In this document: positions 1 to 6,391 of the stretch, one piece after another
How positions within the stretch are numbered: the first letter of the stretch is position 1
Layout of the letters: the number at the start of each line of letters is the position of its first letter
Source: Gammaproteobacteria bacterium
GTDB lineage: Bacteria > Pseudomonadota > Gammaproteobacteria > DSM-19610
Reading direction: 5' to 3'
Length of the DNA: 8,890 bases
NCBI GenBank assembly: GCA_030618475.1
Contig: JAUXDG010000100.1
Location: 1 to 8,890 of the forward strand
Made by a program: the position numbers and the translations under genes
The notes under the pieces: generated by a model
Told to the model about the DNA's origin: nothing
The model's input: the letters and a program-made list of their open reading frames with translations, nothing else
The model's database searches: none

Positions 1-1158
1 ACCACACTGGAACTCATGGGCCGCTTTGGCACCCGTATCGAGCTCAGTGAAAACATGGACCTGGTCGCGGATAATTCCAGCATCACCGAACTGCGTGCAC
101 CCTATGATCTGGTCAAAACCATGCGTGCCTCGATACTGGTGCTCGGCCCCCTGCTGGCGCGCTTCGGTGAAGCTGAAGTCTCACTGCCCGGTGGCTGCGC
201 CATCGGTTCACGCCCGGTCAACCTGCATATCCAGGGCCTGAAGGCGATGGGTGCCGAGATCGAGATCGAAGACGGCTACATCAAGGCCAGGGCCAGCCGC
301 CTGAAGGGCACACGGTTTTTCTTCGACCTGGTCTCTGTTACCGGAACCGAAAACCTGATGATGGCCGCCTGCCTGGCGGACGGCACGACGGTCCTTGAAA
401 ATGCCGCCCGCGAACCGGAGATCATTGACCTGGCCGATTGCCTTACCGCCATGGGAGCGAAAATCGCTGGTGCCGGCACAGACACCATCACCATCGAAGG
501 CGTCAGACAACTGCACGGTGGCAGCCATACGATTATTCCCGACCGTATCGAAACCGGCACCTTCATGGTCGCCGCCGCAGCCACTGGCGGCAAGGTACGG
601 CTGAGAAATACCGACCCGGCCTACCTTGATGCCATGCTGGAAAAACTGCGTGAATCGGGCGCCGAAATCAGCACAGCAGAGGGCTGCCTGACGCTGGACA
701 TGCGTGGCAGGCGTCCGCAAGCCATCAATCTCACCACCGCGCCTTACCCGGCTTTCCCGACTGACATGCAAGCCCAGTTCGTTGCCTTGAATGCCACTGC
801 AACAGGCACGGCAACGGTAAAGGAAACCATTTTCGAAAACCGTTTCATGCACGTGCAGGAACTGCAACGCATGGGCGCTGACATCGAGCTGCAGGGCAAC
901 ACCGCTATTGTGCGCGGCGTCAGGAAATTGCACGGCGCACCGGTCATGGCGACCGATCTGCGCGCCTCCGCGTGCCTGGTGATCGCCGGGCTGGCGGCTG
1001 AAGGCGAGACTCTGATCGACCGTATCTACCACCTGGACCGTGGTTACGAATGTATCGAGGAAAAACTGGCACAACTCGGCGCCAGAATTCAGCGGGTTCC
1101 AGGTCGAAGCCTGGGCAAACAGACCGACGACGAAAACCCCGCCAGGGCGACTGCCTGA
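1..1158 (+). CDS. murA: UDP-N-acetylglucosamine 1-carboxyvinyltransferase (MurA), 5'-truncated by the window
   Basis: MurA transfers enolpyruvate from phosphoenolpyruvate to UDP-GlcNAc, the first committed step of peptidoglycan synthesis, in the cytoplasm. The frame is open to base 1 (TTLEL before the Met at 16), and that Met aligns with an internal position of known MurA, so it is not the true start. By comparison with the 419-residue E. coli enzyme about 50 N-terminal residues are missing, including the region of the catalytic Lys22. The motif PGGCAIGSRP holds the catalytic Cys (codon 196-198) and, five residues on, the Arg equivalent to Arg120. FPTDMQAQ carries the catalytic Asp (Asp305 in E. 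coli), and ENRFMHV, ATDLRASA and DRIYHLDRGYE are family signatures. The protein ends with a polar tail of about 19 residues beyond the E. coli C-terminus, and that tail overlaps a stem-loop. The gene is convergent with gloA, with 24 bp between the stops. Confidence 0.97.
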   Translation, partial: TTLELMGRFGTRIELSENMDLVADNSSITELRAPYDLVKTMRASILVLGPLLARFGEAEVSLPGGCAIGSRPVNLHIQGLKAMGAEIEIEDGYIKARASRLKGTRFFFDLVSVTGTENLMMAACLADGTTVLENAAREPEIIDLADCLTAMGAKIAGAGTDTITIEGVRQLHGGSHTIIPDRIETGTFMVAAAATGGKVRLRNTDPAYLDAMLEKLRESGAEISTAEGCLTLDMRGRRPQAINLTTAPYPAFPTDMQAQFVALNATATGTATVKETIFENRFMHVQELQRMGADIELQGNTAIVRGVRKLHGAPVMATDLRASACLVIAGLAAEGETLIDRIYHLDRGYECIEEKLAQLGARIQRVPGRSLGKQTDDENPARATA

Positions 1159-1174
1159 ATCAGTCGCTGCCTGG
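1142..1174. terminator. Stem-loop across the murA stop codon, likely shared terminator for murA and gloA
   Basis: The left arm is CCAGG (1142-1146) plus GCGACTG (1147-1153). A 7-nt loop (1154-1160) contains most of the murA stop. The right arm is CAGTCGC (1161-1167), a 2-nt bulge, then CCTGG (1170-1174), giving 12 paired bases. On the + strand a T-rich stretch (TTATTTCTT from 1183) follows after a short gap. On the - strand GGGGTTTTCG follows. The placement between convergent genes fits a bidirectional terminator. The T-tracts are imperfect, so intrinsic termination is an inference. Confidence 0.5.
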
Positions 1175-1182
1175 AACAGACC

Positions 1183-1566
1183 TTATTTCTTCCCTATCAG
1201 CTCGACAGGATAACCATCCGGATCTTCTATAAAAGCGATGATTGTGGTACCCGCATTCATGGGGCCGGCATCACGGAGAACCTTGCCCCCACGCTTGCTG
1301 ATGTCCTCTGTCGCTTTGTAGACATCATCGACTTCCAGGGCAATATGACCATAGCCGGTGCCCAACTCATACGCATCGGTATCCCAGTTATAGGTCAGCT
1401 CAATCACCGTATTCGCGGATTCATCGCCATAACCGATAAACGCCAGGGTGAATCTGCCATCCGGGTAATCCTTCTGCCTGAGCAGTTTCATACCCAGCAC
1501 TTCGGTGTAAAACCTGATGGAACGGTCGAGGTCACCCACCCGCAGCATGGTGTGCAGAATCCGCAT
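1183..1566 (-). CDS. gloA: Lactoylglutathione lyase (glyoxalase I), Ni-dependent type
   Basis: Glyoxalase I isomerises the hemithioacetal of methylglyoxal and glutathione to S-lactoylglutathione, the first step of cytosolic methylglyoxal detoxification. The 127-residue product is close to the 135 residues of E. coli GloA. All four metal ligands known from that enzyme fall at identical positions: His5, Glu56, His74 and Glu122. Start MRILHTML and end DPDGYPVELIGKK are typical, and the short form lacking the loops of Zn-type enzymes argues for the Ni-dependent class. The frame stays open upstream to 1710, but the ATG at 1566 is preferred: AGGAGG lies a few bases upstream and the upstream codons come from the inverted-repeat element. 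It lies downstream of argG on the same strand, separated by that element, so it may be read from argG or from its own promoter; no convincing promoter was found. Confidence 0.96.
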   Translation of the reverse strand: MRILHTMLRVGDLDRSIRFYTEVLGMKLLRQKDYPDGRFTLAFIGYGDESANTVIELTYNWDTDAYELGTGYGHIALEVDDVYKATEDISKRGGKVLRDAGPMNAGTTIIAFIEDPDGYPVELIGKK

Positions 1567-1592
1567 CTTTATCCCTCCTCGCTTAGTACGGC

Positions 1593-1710
1593 GTGCGGAA
1601 GTTAGCCGGCATAAGCTTTCTGGACACGCTATTAATACATCCCTGTACGCTCGACGGCCGCGTCCATGCGGCCGACGGTCCCGAAAGCTTATATCGGCTA
1701 ACTTCCGCAC
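1593..1710. repeat. 118-bp inverted-repeat element with nested hairpin between gloA and argG
   Basis: The arms at 1593-1620 and 1683-1710 (GTGCGGAAGTTAGCCG...ATAAGCTTTC and its complement) pair at 26 of 28 positions. Pairing resumes at 1622-1625 with 1678-1681 after one mismatch, so each arm is about 33 bp. The central part holds a second perfect stem, CGGCCGC (1655-1661) with GCGGCCG (1668-1674) around a 6-nt loop. The right arm ends one base before the argG stop codon (1711-1713). No reading frame or transposase is present. It resembles a small non-autonomous palindromic element, and in the argG transcript it would fold into a long hairpin that could terminate or protect the mRNA. Identity with any named repeat family is untested. 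Confidence 0.85.
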
Positions 1711-2928
1711 TCAGTTATAACTATTCTTGCGTGCTGCGATACGCAGACGCAGTGCATTCAACTTGATAAATCCTTCGGCATCCTTCTGATCATAGGCGCC
1801 TTCATCCTCCTCAAACGTCGCGATGCGTTCGTCGAACAGGGAATCACTGTCAGACATGCGGCCGACAATAATGACGTTACCCTTGTACAGTTTGACCCTC
1901 ACCTTGCCATTCACCGTTTGCTGGGAAGCATCGATCATCTGCTGGAGTAACTCACGTTCCGGACTCCACCAGTAGCCGTTATAGACCAGCTCGGCGTAAC
2001 GTGGCATCAATTCATCTTTGAGATGAGCCACTTCCCGATCCATGGTCAACGACTCCATGGCACGGTGCGCCTTGAGCATAATGGTGCCGGCCGGTGTTTC
2101 GTAACAGCCACGTGATTTCATGCCGACGTAACGATTTTCGACAATATCATCACGACCGATGCCATTGTCACCACCCAGTTTATTGAGAATTTCCATGACC
2201 TGCCCTGGCGTTACCGTGTTGCCGTCAATAGCCACGATATCGCCTTTTTCATAGCCGAGTTCAACATAGGCGGGCGTATCCGGCGCCTGTTCCGGCGATA
2301 CCGTCCAGCGCCACATGGCCTCTTCGGGCTCTGCCCAGGGATCCTCCAGGATGCCGCCTTCATAGGAGATATGCAGGGAATTGGCATCCATGGAATAAGG
2401 TGACTTCTTGCCTTTGTTGAAATCGACCGGAATGCCGTGTTTCTCCGCATAGGCCATCAAGGTCTCACGCGAACTGAGCTCCCACTCGCGCCAGGGTGCA
2501 ATGATTTTTACATCCGGTTTTAACGCATAGGCACCAAGCTCGAAACGAACCTGGTCATTACCCTTGCCCGTAGCACCATGAGAAATGGCATCGGCACCGG
2601 TTTCGTTGGCAATTTCCACCAGGCGTTTAGCGATCAGTGGGCGCGCAATAGAAGTACCCAGCAGGTACTCTCCTTCATAAACCGCGTTGGCCCTGAACAT
2701 GGGGAAGACGTAGTCACGGGCGAACTCCTCGCGCAGATCCTCGATGTAGATTTCCTTGACCCCCATTGCCTCAGCCTTGGTACGAGCCGGCTCCACTTCC
2801 TCGCTCTGACCGATATCGGCAGTGTAAGTGACGACTTCGCAGCCATAGGTGTCTTCCAGCCATTTGAGGATGATGGAAGTATCCAGGCCGCCTGAGTAGG
2901 CGAGGACGACTTTGTTTACTTTGCTCAT
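1711..2928 (-). CDS. argG: Argininosuccinate synthase
   Basis: ArgG condenses citrulline and aspartate using ATP to give argininosuccinate, AMP and pyrophosphate, the penultimate step of arginine synthesis, in the cytoplasm. The 405-residue product has the N-terminal PP-loop AYSGGLDTS (residues 10-18), then GTSIARPLIAKR, HGATGKGNDQVRFE (about 117-130), KSPYSMDANSLHISYEGG, ENRYVGMKSRGCYE and LKDELMPRYAEL, all signatures of the short bacterial ArgG class. The start at 2928 is chosen because MSKVNKVVLAYSGG matches the family N-terminus. The frame extends to a TTG at 2967, which would add 13 unrelated residues. A modest GAAGG lies about 10 bases upstream of the ATG. It ends RIAARKNSYN, so it looks complete despite the repeat element touching its stop codon. 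gloA follows on the same strand. I saw no convincing ArgR box upstream. Confidence 0.97.
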   Translation of the reverse strand: MSKVNKVVLAYSGGLDTSIILKWLEDTYGCEVVTYTADIGQSEEVEPARTKAEAMGVKEIYIEDLREEFARDYVFPMFRANAVYEGEYLLGTSIARPLIAKRLVEIANETGADAISHGATGKGNDQVRFELGAYALKPDVKIIAPWREWELSSRETLMAYAEKHGIPVDFNKGKKSPYSMDANSLHISYEGGILEDPWAEPEEAMWRWTVSPEQAPDTPAYVELGYEKGDIVAIDGNTVTPGQVMEILNKLGGDNGIGRDDIVENRYVGMKSRGCYETPAGTIMLKAHRAMESLTMDREVAHLKDELMPRYAELVYNGYWWSPERELLQQMIDASQQTVNGKVRVKLYKGNVIIVGRMSDSDSLFDERIATFEEDEGAYDQKDAEGFIKLNALRLRIAARKNSYN

Positions 2929-3116
2929 GGCGTTGCTACCTTCATGGAAATCAATTTGCTGGGACAATTCTCTAGGAGCGAATCAGAACCCGACTTTTAC
3001 CCTGCCGGATACAGACCACCCTGCGCTGGTCCTGGAAAACTCAGCCTGCCAAGCCACCTGTCTTTCTCTTCCTGCCAGCGGCGCAAGAATCAAGCCCATC
3101 GCCTGCCACATCACGT
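2929..3116 (-). promoter_or_regulatory. Leader/upstream region of argG, no site resolved
   Basis: This 188-bp stretch between the argG start and the palindromic element must carry either the argG promoter or its leader. I found no clear -35/-10 pair, no ArgR-like palindrome and no leader peptide. On the - strand TTGACG (3113-3118) lies across the edge of the palindromic element, but no good -10 follows at the usual spacing. Short open frames here look non-coding. Confidence 0.35.
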
Positions 3117-3318
3117 CAAGAGGCAGTGACCGTCTAAAATCCATCCGTCAGGCGCAGCCGAGCATCGCAGACGTTTTGCGATAGAGCGAGCGTCTGTCTG
3201 AGCAGGTCGCGCTTTTTGCGACCTGCGAGTTCAGCGAGCGCGCAAAACGTCGAGAAGCGCAGGGCACCCGCGCAGCGGGCAAGCCGTTGGATGGATTTTA
3301 GACGGTCACTGCCTCTTG
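3117..3318. repeat. 202-bp palindromic MITE-like element with perfect 30-bp terminal inverted repeats
   Basis: Bases 3117-3146 (beginning CAAGAGGCAGTGACC) and 3289-3318 are exact reverse complements over 30 bp. Inside lie perfect hairpins: ATCGCA/TGCGAT (3164-3169, 3177-3182), GCAGGTCGC/GCGACCTGC (3202-3210, 3218-3226) and CCCGC/GCGGG (3267-3271, 3275-3279). An alternative long pairing joins GACGTTTTGCG (3170-3180) with CGCAAAACGTC (3241-3251). AGCGAGCG occurs twice as a direct repeat (3185-3192, 3233-3240). There is no coding potential and no clear target-site duplication. It starts 22 bp after the stop of the E2-E3 gene, so in that transcript it would form a very stable 3' structure ahead of argG. 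It is probably a non-autonomous mobile element; no transposase partner is visible here. Confidence 0.88.
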
Positions 3319-3340
3319 CACTGCAATCAAACTGTATAAG

Positions 3341-6300
3341 TCACTTCGCCTTCACCCTGGCGCTGCGCCGCAAGCGCGCAGACAAACGTCTTGCCAGCTC
3401 GCCAAACAGTTCGGTTTGCGTCGGATGCGGATGAATCGCCTGCCCCACCTGTTCCAATGTCATATTGCCCGACACCATCATCACCGCCTCACCGATCAGG
3501 GTATCAGCATGATCCGCCAGCAGGTGCACACCGATAATGCGCTGCGTCTTCTTGTCAGCGACGATCTTGATCATGCCGTGCTGTTCGTTGTTGATCATGG
3601 CCTTGGCATCGATATTCATCGGCACCTTGACCTCAGCGGCATCGACACCGCCGGCCCTGGCCTGCTCCAGTGACAAACCGACAAAGGCGGCTTCCGGACG
3701 CGTGAAGATAACACCGCAGTCCTTGTCCTGTTCGTATTTCATATCCTCGCCGAGGATAGTAGCCGCAGCGACGCGACCTTGTTGTGCAGCCGTATGCGCC
3801 AGCATCAAACCGCCGATGACATCACCGATGGCGAAAATATGCGCAACATTGGTACGGCAGCGAGCGTCGGCTTTTATGGCACTGTTTTCACTCACCACAC
3901 CCGCCTTGTCGAGATCCAGGCCATCCAGTACCGGCCGTTTGCCGGTACCCATAATGACATGCTCAACCTTGATGGTATGCGCCTTGCCGTCCGAGTCCTT
4001 GTACGTGACGCTGACGGCACCGGCGCCGCCGGATATCCTGTCTATCTGTACCGACGTGTGCACGGTCAGACGCGGATCATCATTCAGTACCGCGGTGAGC
4101 TGTTTGGCGATTTCAGGTTCAACTTCGGCCAGAATACGGTCCTGCGCCTCCAACAGGGTGACCTGTGCGCCGAAGTCCTGGAAGATCTGCGCCATTTCCA
4201 GACCAATCGCACCACCACCGATAACCACCAGCTTCTTCGGCAGCTTGTCCAGCATCCAGACCGTATCCGACGTCAGCACCCCGCCACCCTCGCCCAGACC
4301 TTCGATGGCACCGGGAATCGGCGGTACGAAAGGCGGCGCGCCGGTGGCAATGACAGCGCAACCGAAACTGACGTTTTCGCCCTGCGGCTGATCGGCGACT
4401 TGTGCCCGGGTGTGCGGGTCGTCGTTGTTGCCCGAGGTATCGATAAACAGCGTGTGCCCATCCACAAAACGAGCGAAGCCCTGGATATACTTAATCTTGA
4501 CACCCTTGTCTGTCTTGAGCGCCATGTCACCGCGTGTTTCGAGAATTTTGCGGCGGGTGGCTTCGAGCTTGTCCCAATCCAGTCGGGACTCGCCTGAGCT
4601 GATACCCAGATGATCGTCGTCAAGACGGTCACGAATACGGTCGGCCGCGGCCCGCCAGGCCTTGGATGGGATGCAGCCGCGCCACAGGCATTCACCGCCC
4701 GGCAACGGCGCGTCATTCACCAGAGCGACTTTCATTCCATGACCGGCCAGATCACGCGCGCAGTCCTCACCACCCGGACCGCCACCAACCACAACCACAT
4801 CGTAGTCCCACTCACCTTCCGGTATCGCCGGGCCACTTGGCCCCATCCAGGCCTGCGGCTGCTCGATAAGCGTTTTCAGGCTCTTGAGGTACATGGCCAC
4901 ATCGGCACCATTGACCACGCGGTGATCCGCGGTAATGGTGAACGGGCTGCCCTGCTCGGTGTCGGCGGAGATGGCCAGAATTGCAGCGATGCCAGGTGTC
5001 GCAATGGCATCAAAGTGACTGACACCGAACATACCCATGTTGGAAATCTGGAACGTGGAACCGGTGTACTCATCCGGTTTCAGACGGCGCTTGCGCGCGC
5101 GTTCAAGCAGATCTTTCCAGTCCCTGTTCAGTTCCCCAAGCTCGCGGTTTTCACAAGCGCGCAGCACCGGCACCACCAGTCCGCCACCGTCGGCAGCGAC
5201 TGCCATACCGATATCGACACTGCTGCGTTCCACCAGCTTGTCCCGCGGCTGGTAACACCAGTTCATATTGGGAAATTCCTGCATCGCCAGTGCACAGGCT
5301 TTGGCGATGGTCACCGTGACTGAAGCACCCTGTGCCTTGGACGCCCTGATCAAACCACCCAGTCTGATGCTGGTCGTGACCCGGAAAGTCGGCATGCTCA
5401 ACGAGTCGGTCATGGCATCGCTGATCGCTTTTTCCAGTTTGCTCATGGGGCGGCCATCGCCCGGCACATCGACCTGCGGGAAGCCCGCAGCAGCGGCAAG
5501 CCCGCCGGCTGGCTGAGCGCCCTGTACATCAGCGGCAATAATCACACCACCTGGGCCGGTACCGCTGACAGTGTTCAGATCGATGCCGCGTTGAGTGGCG
5601 ATACCGCGCGCATAAGGCGTTGCACCCCGACCCTGTGGTCGTGGCGCCGGTGTTCCTCCGGATACCGAAACTGATGGTATTAAAGCGGCGGGCACAGCAG
5701 GCGTCTCCGCCACTGCCACCGCACTTGACGCTTCGGCAAGCCTGGCATGCGGTGCCGCTTCTTCGTCGATCACCTGGTCCTTGCTGTCGACCAGGTAGGC
5801 CATCGCGCCCCCCACCGGCACCGTAGCGTCCACCGCGGCCACCGGACCCGACAGATAACCCTCACGAAATACCTCGACATCCATAATGGCCTTGTCGGTT
5901 TCCACCGTGGCCACCACCGTGCCGCGTTTTATTTTAGCGCCGACAGCCTTTTCCCAGCTCACCACTACACCCTCGGTCATGGTGTCGGACAGCTGTGGCA
6001 TGGTAATGGTATAAGTCGCAGCCTCGGGGCCAGAAGCGGTTTCAGGCGCAAACGCCTGTTGCGATGCCGCAGCAACGCCCGGCTGTGAGGAATCCGCAAT
6101 CTCACCGCCCGCGAGCGGCGCTGCATCCCCGCCTTTAACATCATCTGCACTGCTCACCAGCAGGGCCAGCGTTTCACCGACAGGCACGGTGCTGTCGACT
6201 GCCGCGAGCGGGCCGGATAGATAGCCGTCACGGAATACTTCAACGTCCATGATGGCCTTGTCGGTTTCCACTGTCGCGACAATATCGCCGCGTTCAATTT

Positions 6301-6391
6301 TGTCGCCGACGGATTTTTCCCAGCTCACCACCACACCTTCGGTCATGGTGTCCGAAAGCTGAGGCATTTTGATTACGTAGGGTTCAGCCAT
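3341..6391 (-). CDS. pdhC-lpd: Fused dihydrolipoyl acyltransferase-dihydrolipoyl dehydrogenase (E2-E3) of a 2-oxoacid, probably pyruvate, dehydrogenase complex
   Basis: One 1016-residue cytosolic protein appears to hold the acyl-transfer (E2) and lipoyl-reoxidising (E3) parts of the complex. Domains in order: lipoyl domain 1 (about 4-80, Lys45 in ETDKA); lipoyl domain 2 (about 126-203, Lys167); an Ala/Pro-rich linker; a peripheral-subunit-binding domain (about 258-289); an acyltransferase core (about 314-514) with ISNMGMFGV and the active-site DHRVVNG (His490, Asn494 where Asp is usual); a short linker; and a full E3 (about 530-1016). E3 shows an FAD GGGPGG, redox cysteines CLWRGC (568, 573), an NAD GGGAIG (725-730), the FAD motif AIGD, and His989/Glu994 of HPTQTE. 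The ATG at 6391 is chosen because MAEPYVIKMPQ begins a lipoyl domain; the frame extends only to a TTG at 6430. The Shine-Dalgarno is weak (GGGA). It follows E1 beta after 141 bp. Pyruvate is inferred from neighbours and plastid-type E2 similarity; acetoin or branched-chain substrates remain possible. Confidence 0.93.
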   Translation of the reverse strand: MAEPYVIKMPQLSDTMTEGVVVSWEKSVGDKIERGDIVATVETDKAIMDVEVFRDGYLSGPLAAVDSTVPVGETLALLVSSADDVKGGDAAPLAGGEIADSSQPGVAAASQQAFAPETASGPEAATYTITMPQLSDTMTEGVVVSWEKAVGAKIKRGTVVATVETDKAIMDVEVFREGYLSGPVAAVDATVPVGGAMAYLVDSKDQVIDEEAAPHARLAEASSAVAVAETPAVPAALIPSVSVSGGTPAPRPQGRGATPYARGIATQRGIDLNTVSGTGPGGVIIAADVQGAQPAGGLAAAAGFPQVDVPGDGRPMSKLEKAISDAMTDSLSMPTFRVTTSIRLGGLIRASKAQGASVTVTIAKACALAMQEFPNMNWCYQPRDKLVERSSVDIGMAVAADGGGLVVPVLRACENRELGELNRDWKDLLERARKRRLKPDEYTGSTFQISNMGMFGVSHFDAIATPGIAAILAISADTEQGSPFTITADHRVVNGADVAMYLKSLKTLIEQPQAWMGPSGPAIPEGEWDYDVVVVGGGPGGEDCARDLAGHGMKVALVNDAPLPGGECLWRGCIPSKAWRAAADRIRDRLDDDHLGISSGESRLDWDKLEATRRKILETRGDMALKTDKGVKIKYIQGFARFVDGHTLFIDTSGNNDDPHTRAQVADQPQGENVSFGCAVIATGAPPFVPPIPGAIEGLGEGGGVLTSDTVWMLDKLPKKLVVIGGGAIGLEMAQIFQDFGAQVTLLEAQDRILAEVEPEIAKQLTAVLNDDPRLTVHTSVQIDRISGGAGAVSVTYKDSDGKAHTIKVEHVIMGTGKRPVLDGLDLDKAGVVSENSAIKADARCRTNVAHIFAIGDVIGGLMLAHTAAQQGRVAAATILGEDMKYEQDKDCGVIFTRPEAAFVGLSLEQARAGGVDAAEVKVPMNIDAKAMINNEQHGMIKIVADKKTQRIIGVHLLADHADTLIGEAVMMVSGNMTLEQVGQAIHPHPTQTELFGELARRLSARLRRSARVKAK
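5810..6367 (-). repeat. Duplicated lipoyl-domain coding units
   Basis: Two 192-bp units, 6176-6367 and 5810-6001, encode 64-residue segments identical at 56 positions by my count. The DNA has drifted mostly at third codon positions, with shared blocks such as the 20 bp around the lipoyl-lysine codon. This indicates an internal duplication, kept similar by selection or occasional gene conversion, and not a very recent copy. Confidence 0.85.

Noticed and set aside
208..1074. A 288-codon open frame on the - strand opposite murA
   Set aside because: It lies wholly within murA, shows no recognisable domain, and is expected from the codon bias of a moderately GC-rich gene.
1631..1637. TATTAAT on the - strand inside the 118-bp element as a gloA promoter -10
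   Set aside because: The position 17 bp upstream reads CGGCCG, nothing like a -35, and there is no proper extended -10.
2965..2967. TTG at 2967 as the argG start
   Set aside because: It would add 13 residues absent from the family; the ATG at 2928 gives the canonical N-terminus.
2962..2990. Possible ArgR box upstream of argG (GATTC...GAATT)
   Set aside because: The arms do not form the TGAAT-ATTCA palindrome and the spacing is wrong.
3113..3118. TTGACG on the - strand as an argG -35 box formed at the element boundary
   Set aside because: No acceptable -10 hexamer lies 16-18 bp downstream.
2912..3184. A 90-codon + strand frame in the argG upstream region
   Set aside because: It begins inside argG in antisense, runs into the palindromic element, has no ribosome-binding site I can see and no recognisable domain.
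3779..4597. A 272-codon + strand frame (and an overlapping 284-codon one) opposite the E3 part of the fusion
   Set aside because: Both are antisense to a clearly conserved domain; low-complexity translations without family motifs indicate shadow frames.
4843..4846. Internal ATG at the E2/E3 linker as a start for a free E3 protein
   Set aside because: No clear ribosome-binding site precedes it and the linker is continuous; an alternative start cannot be excluded but is not supported.
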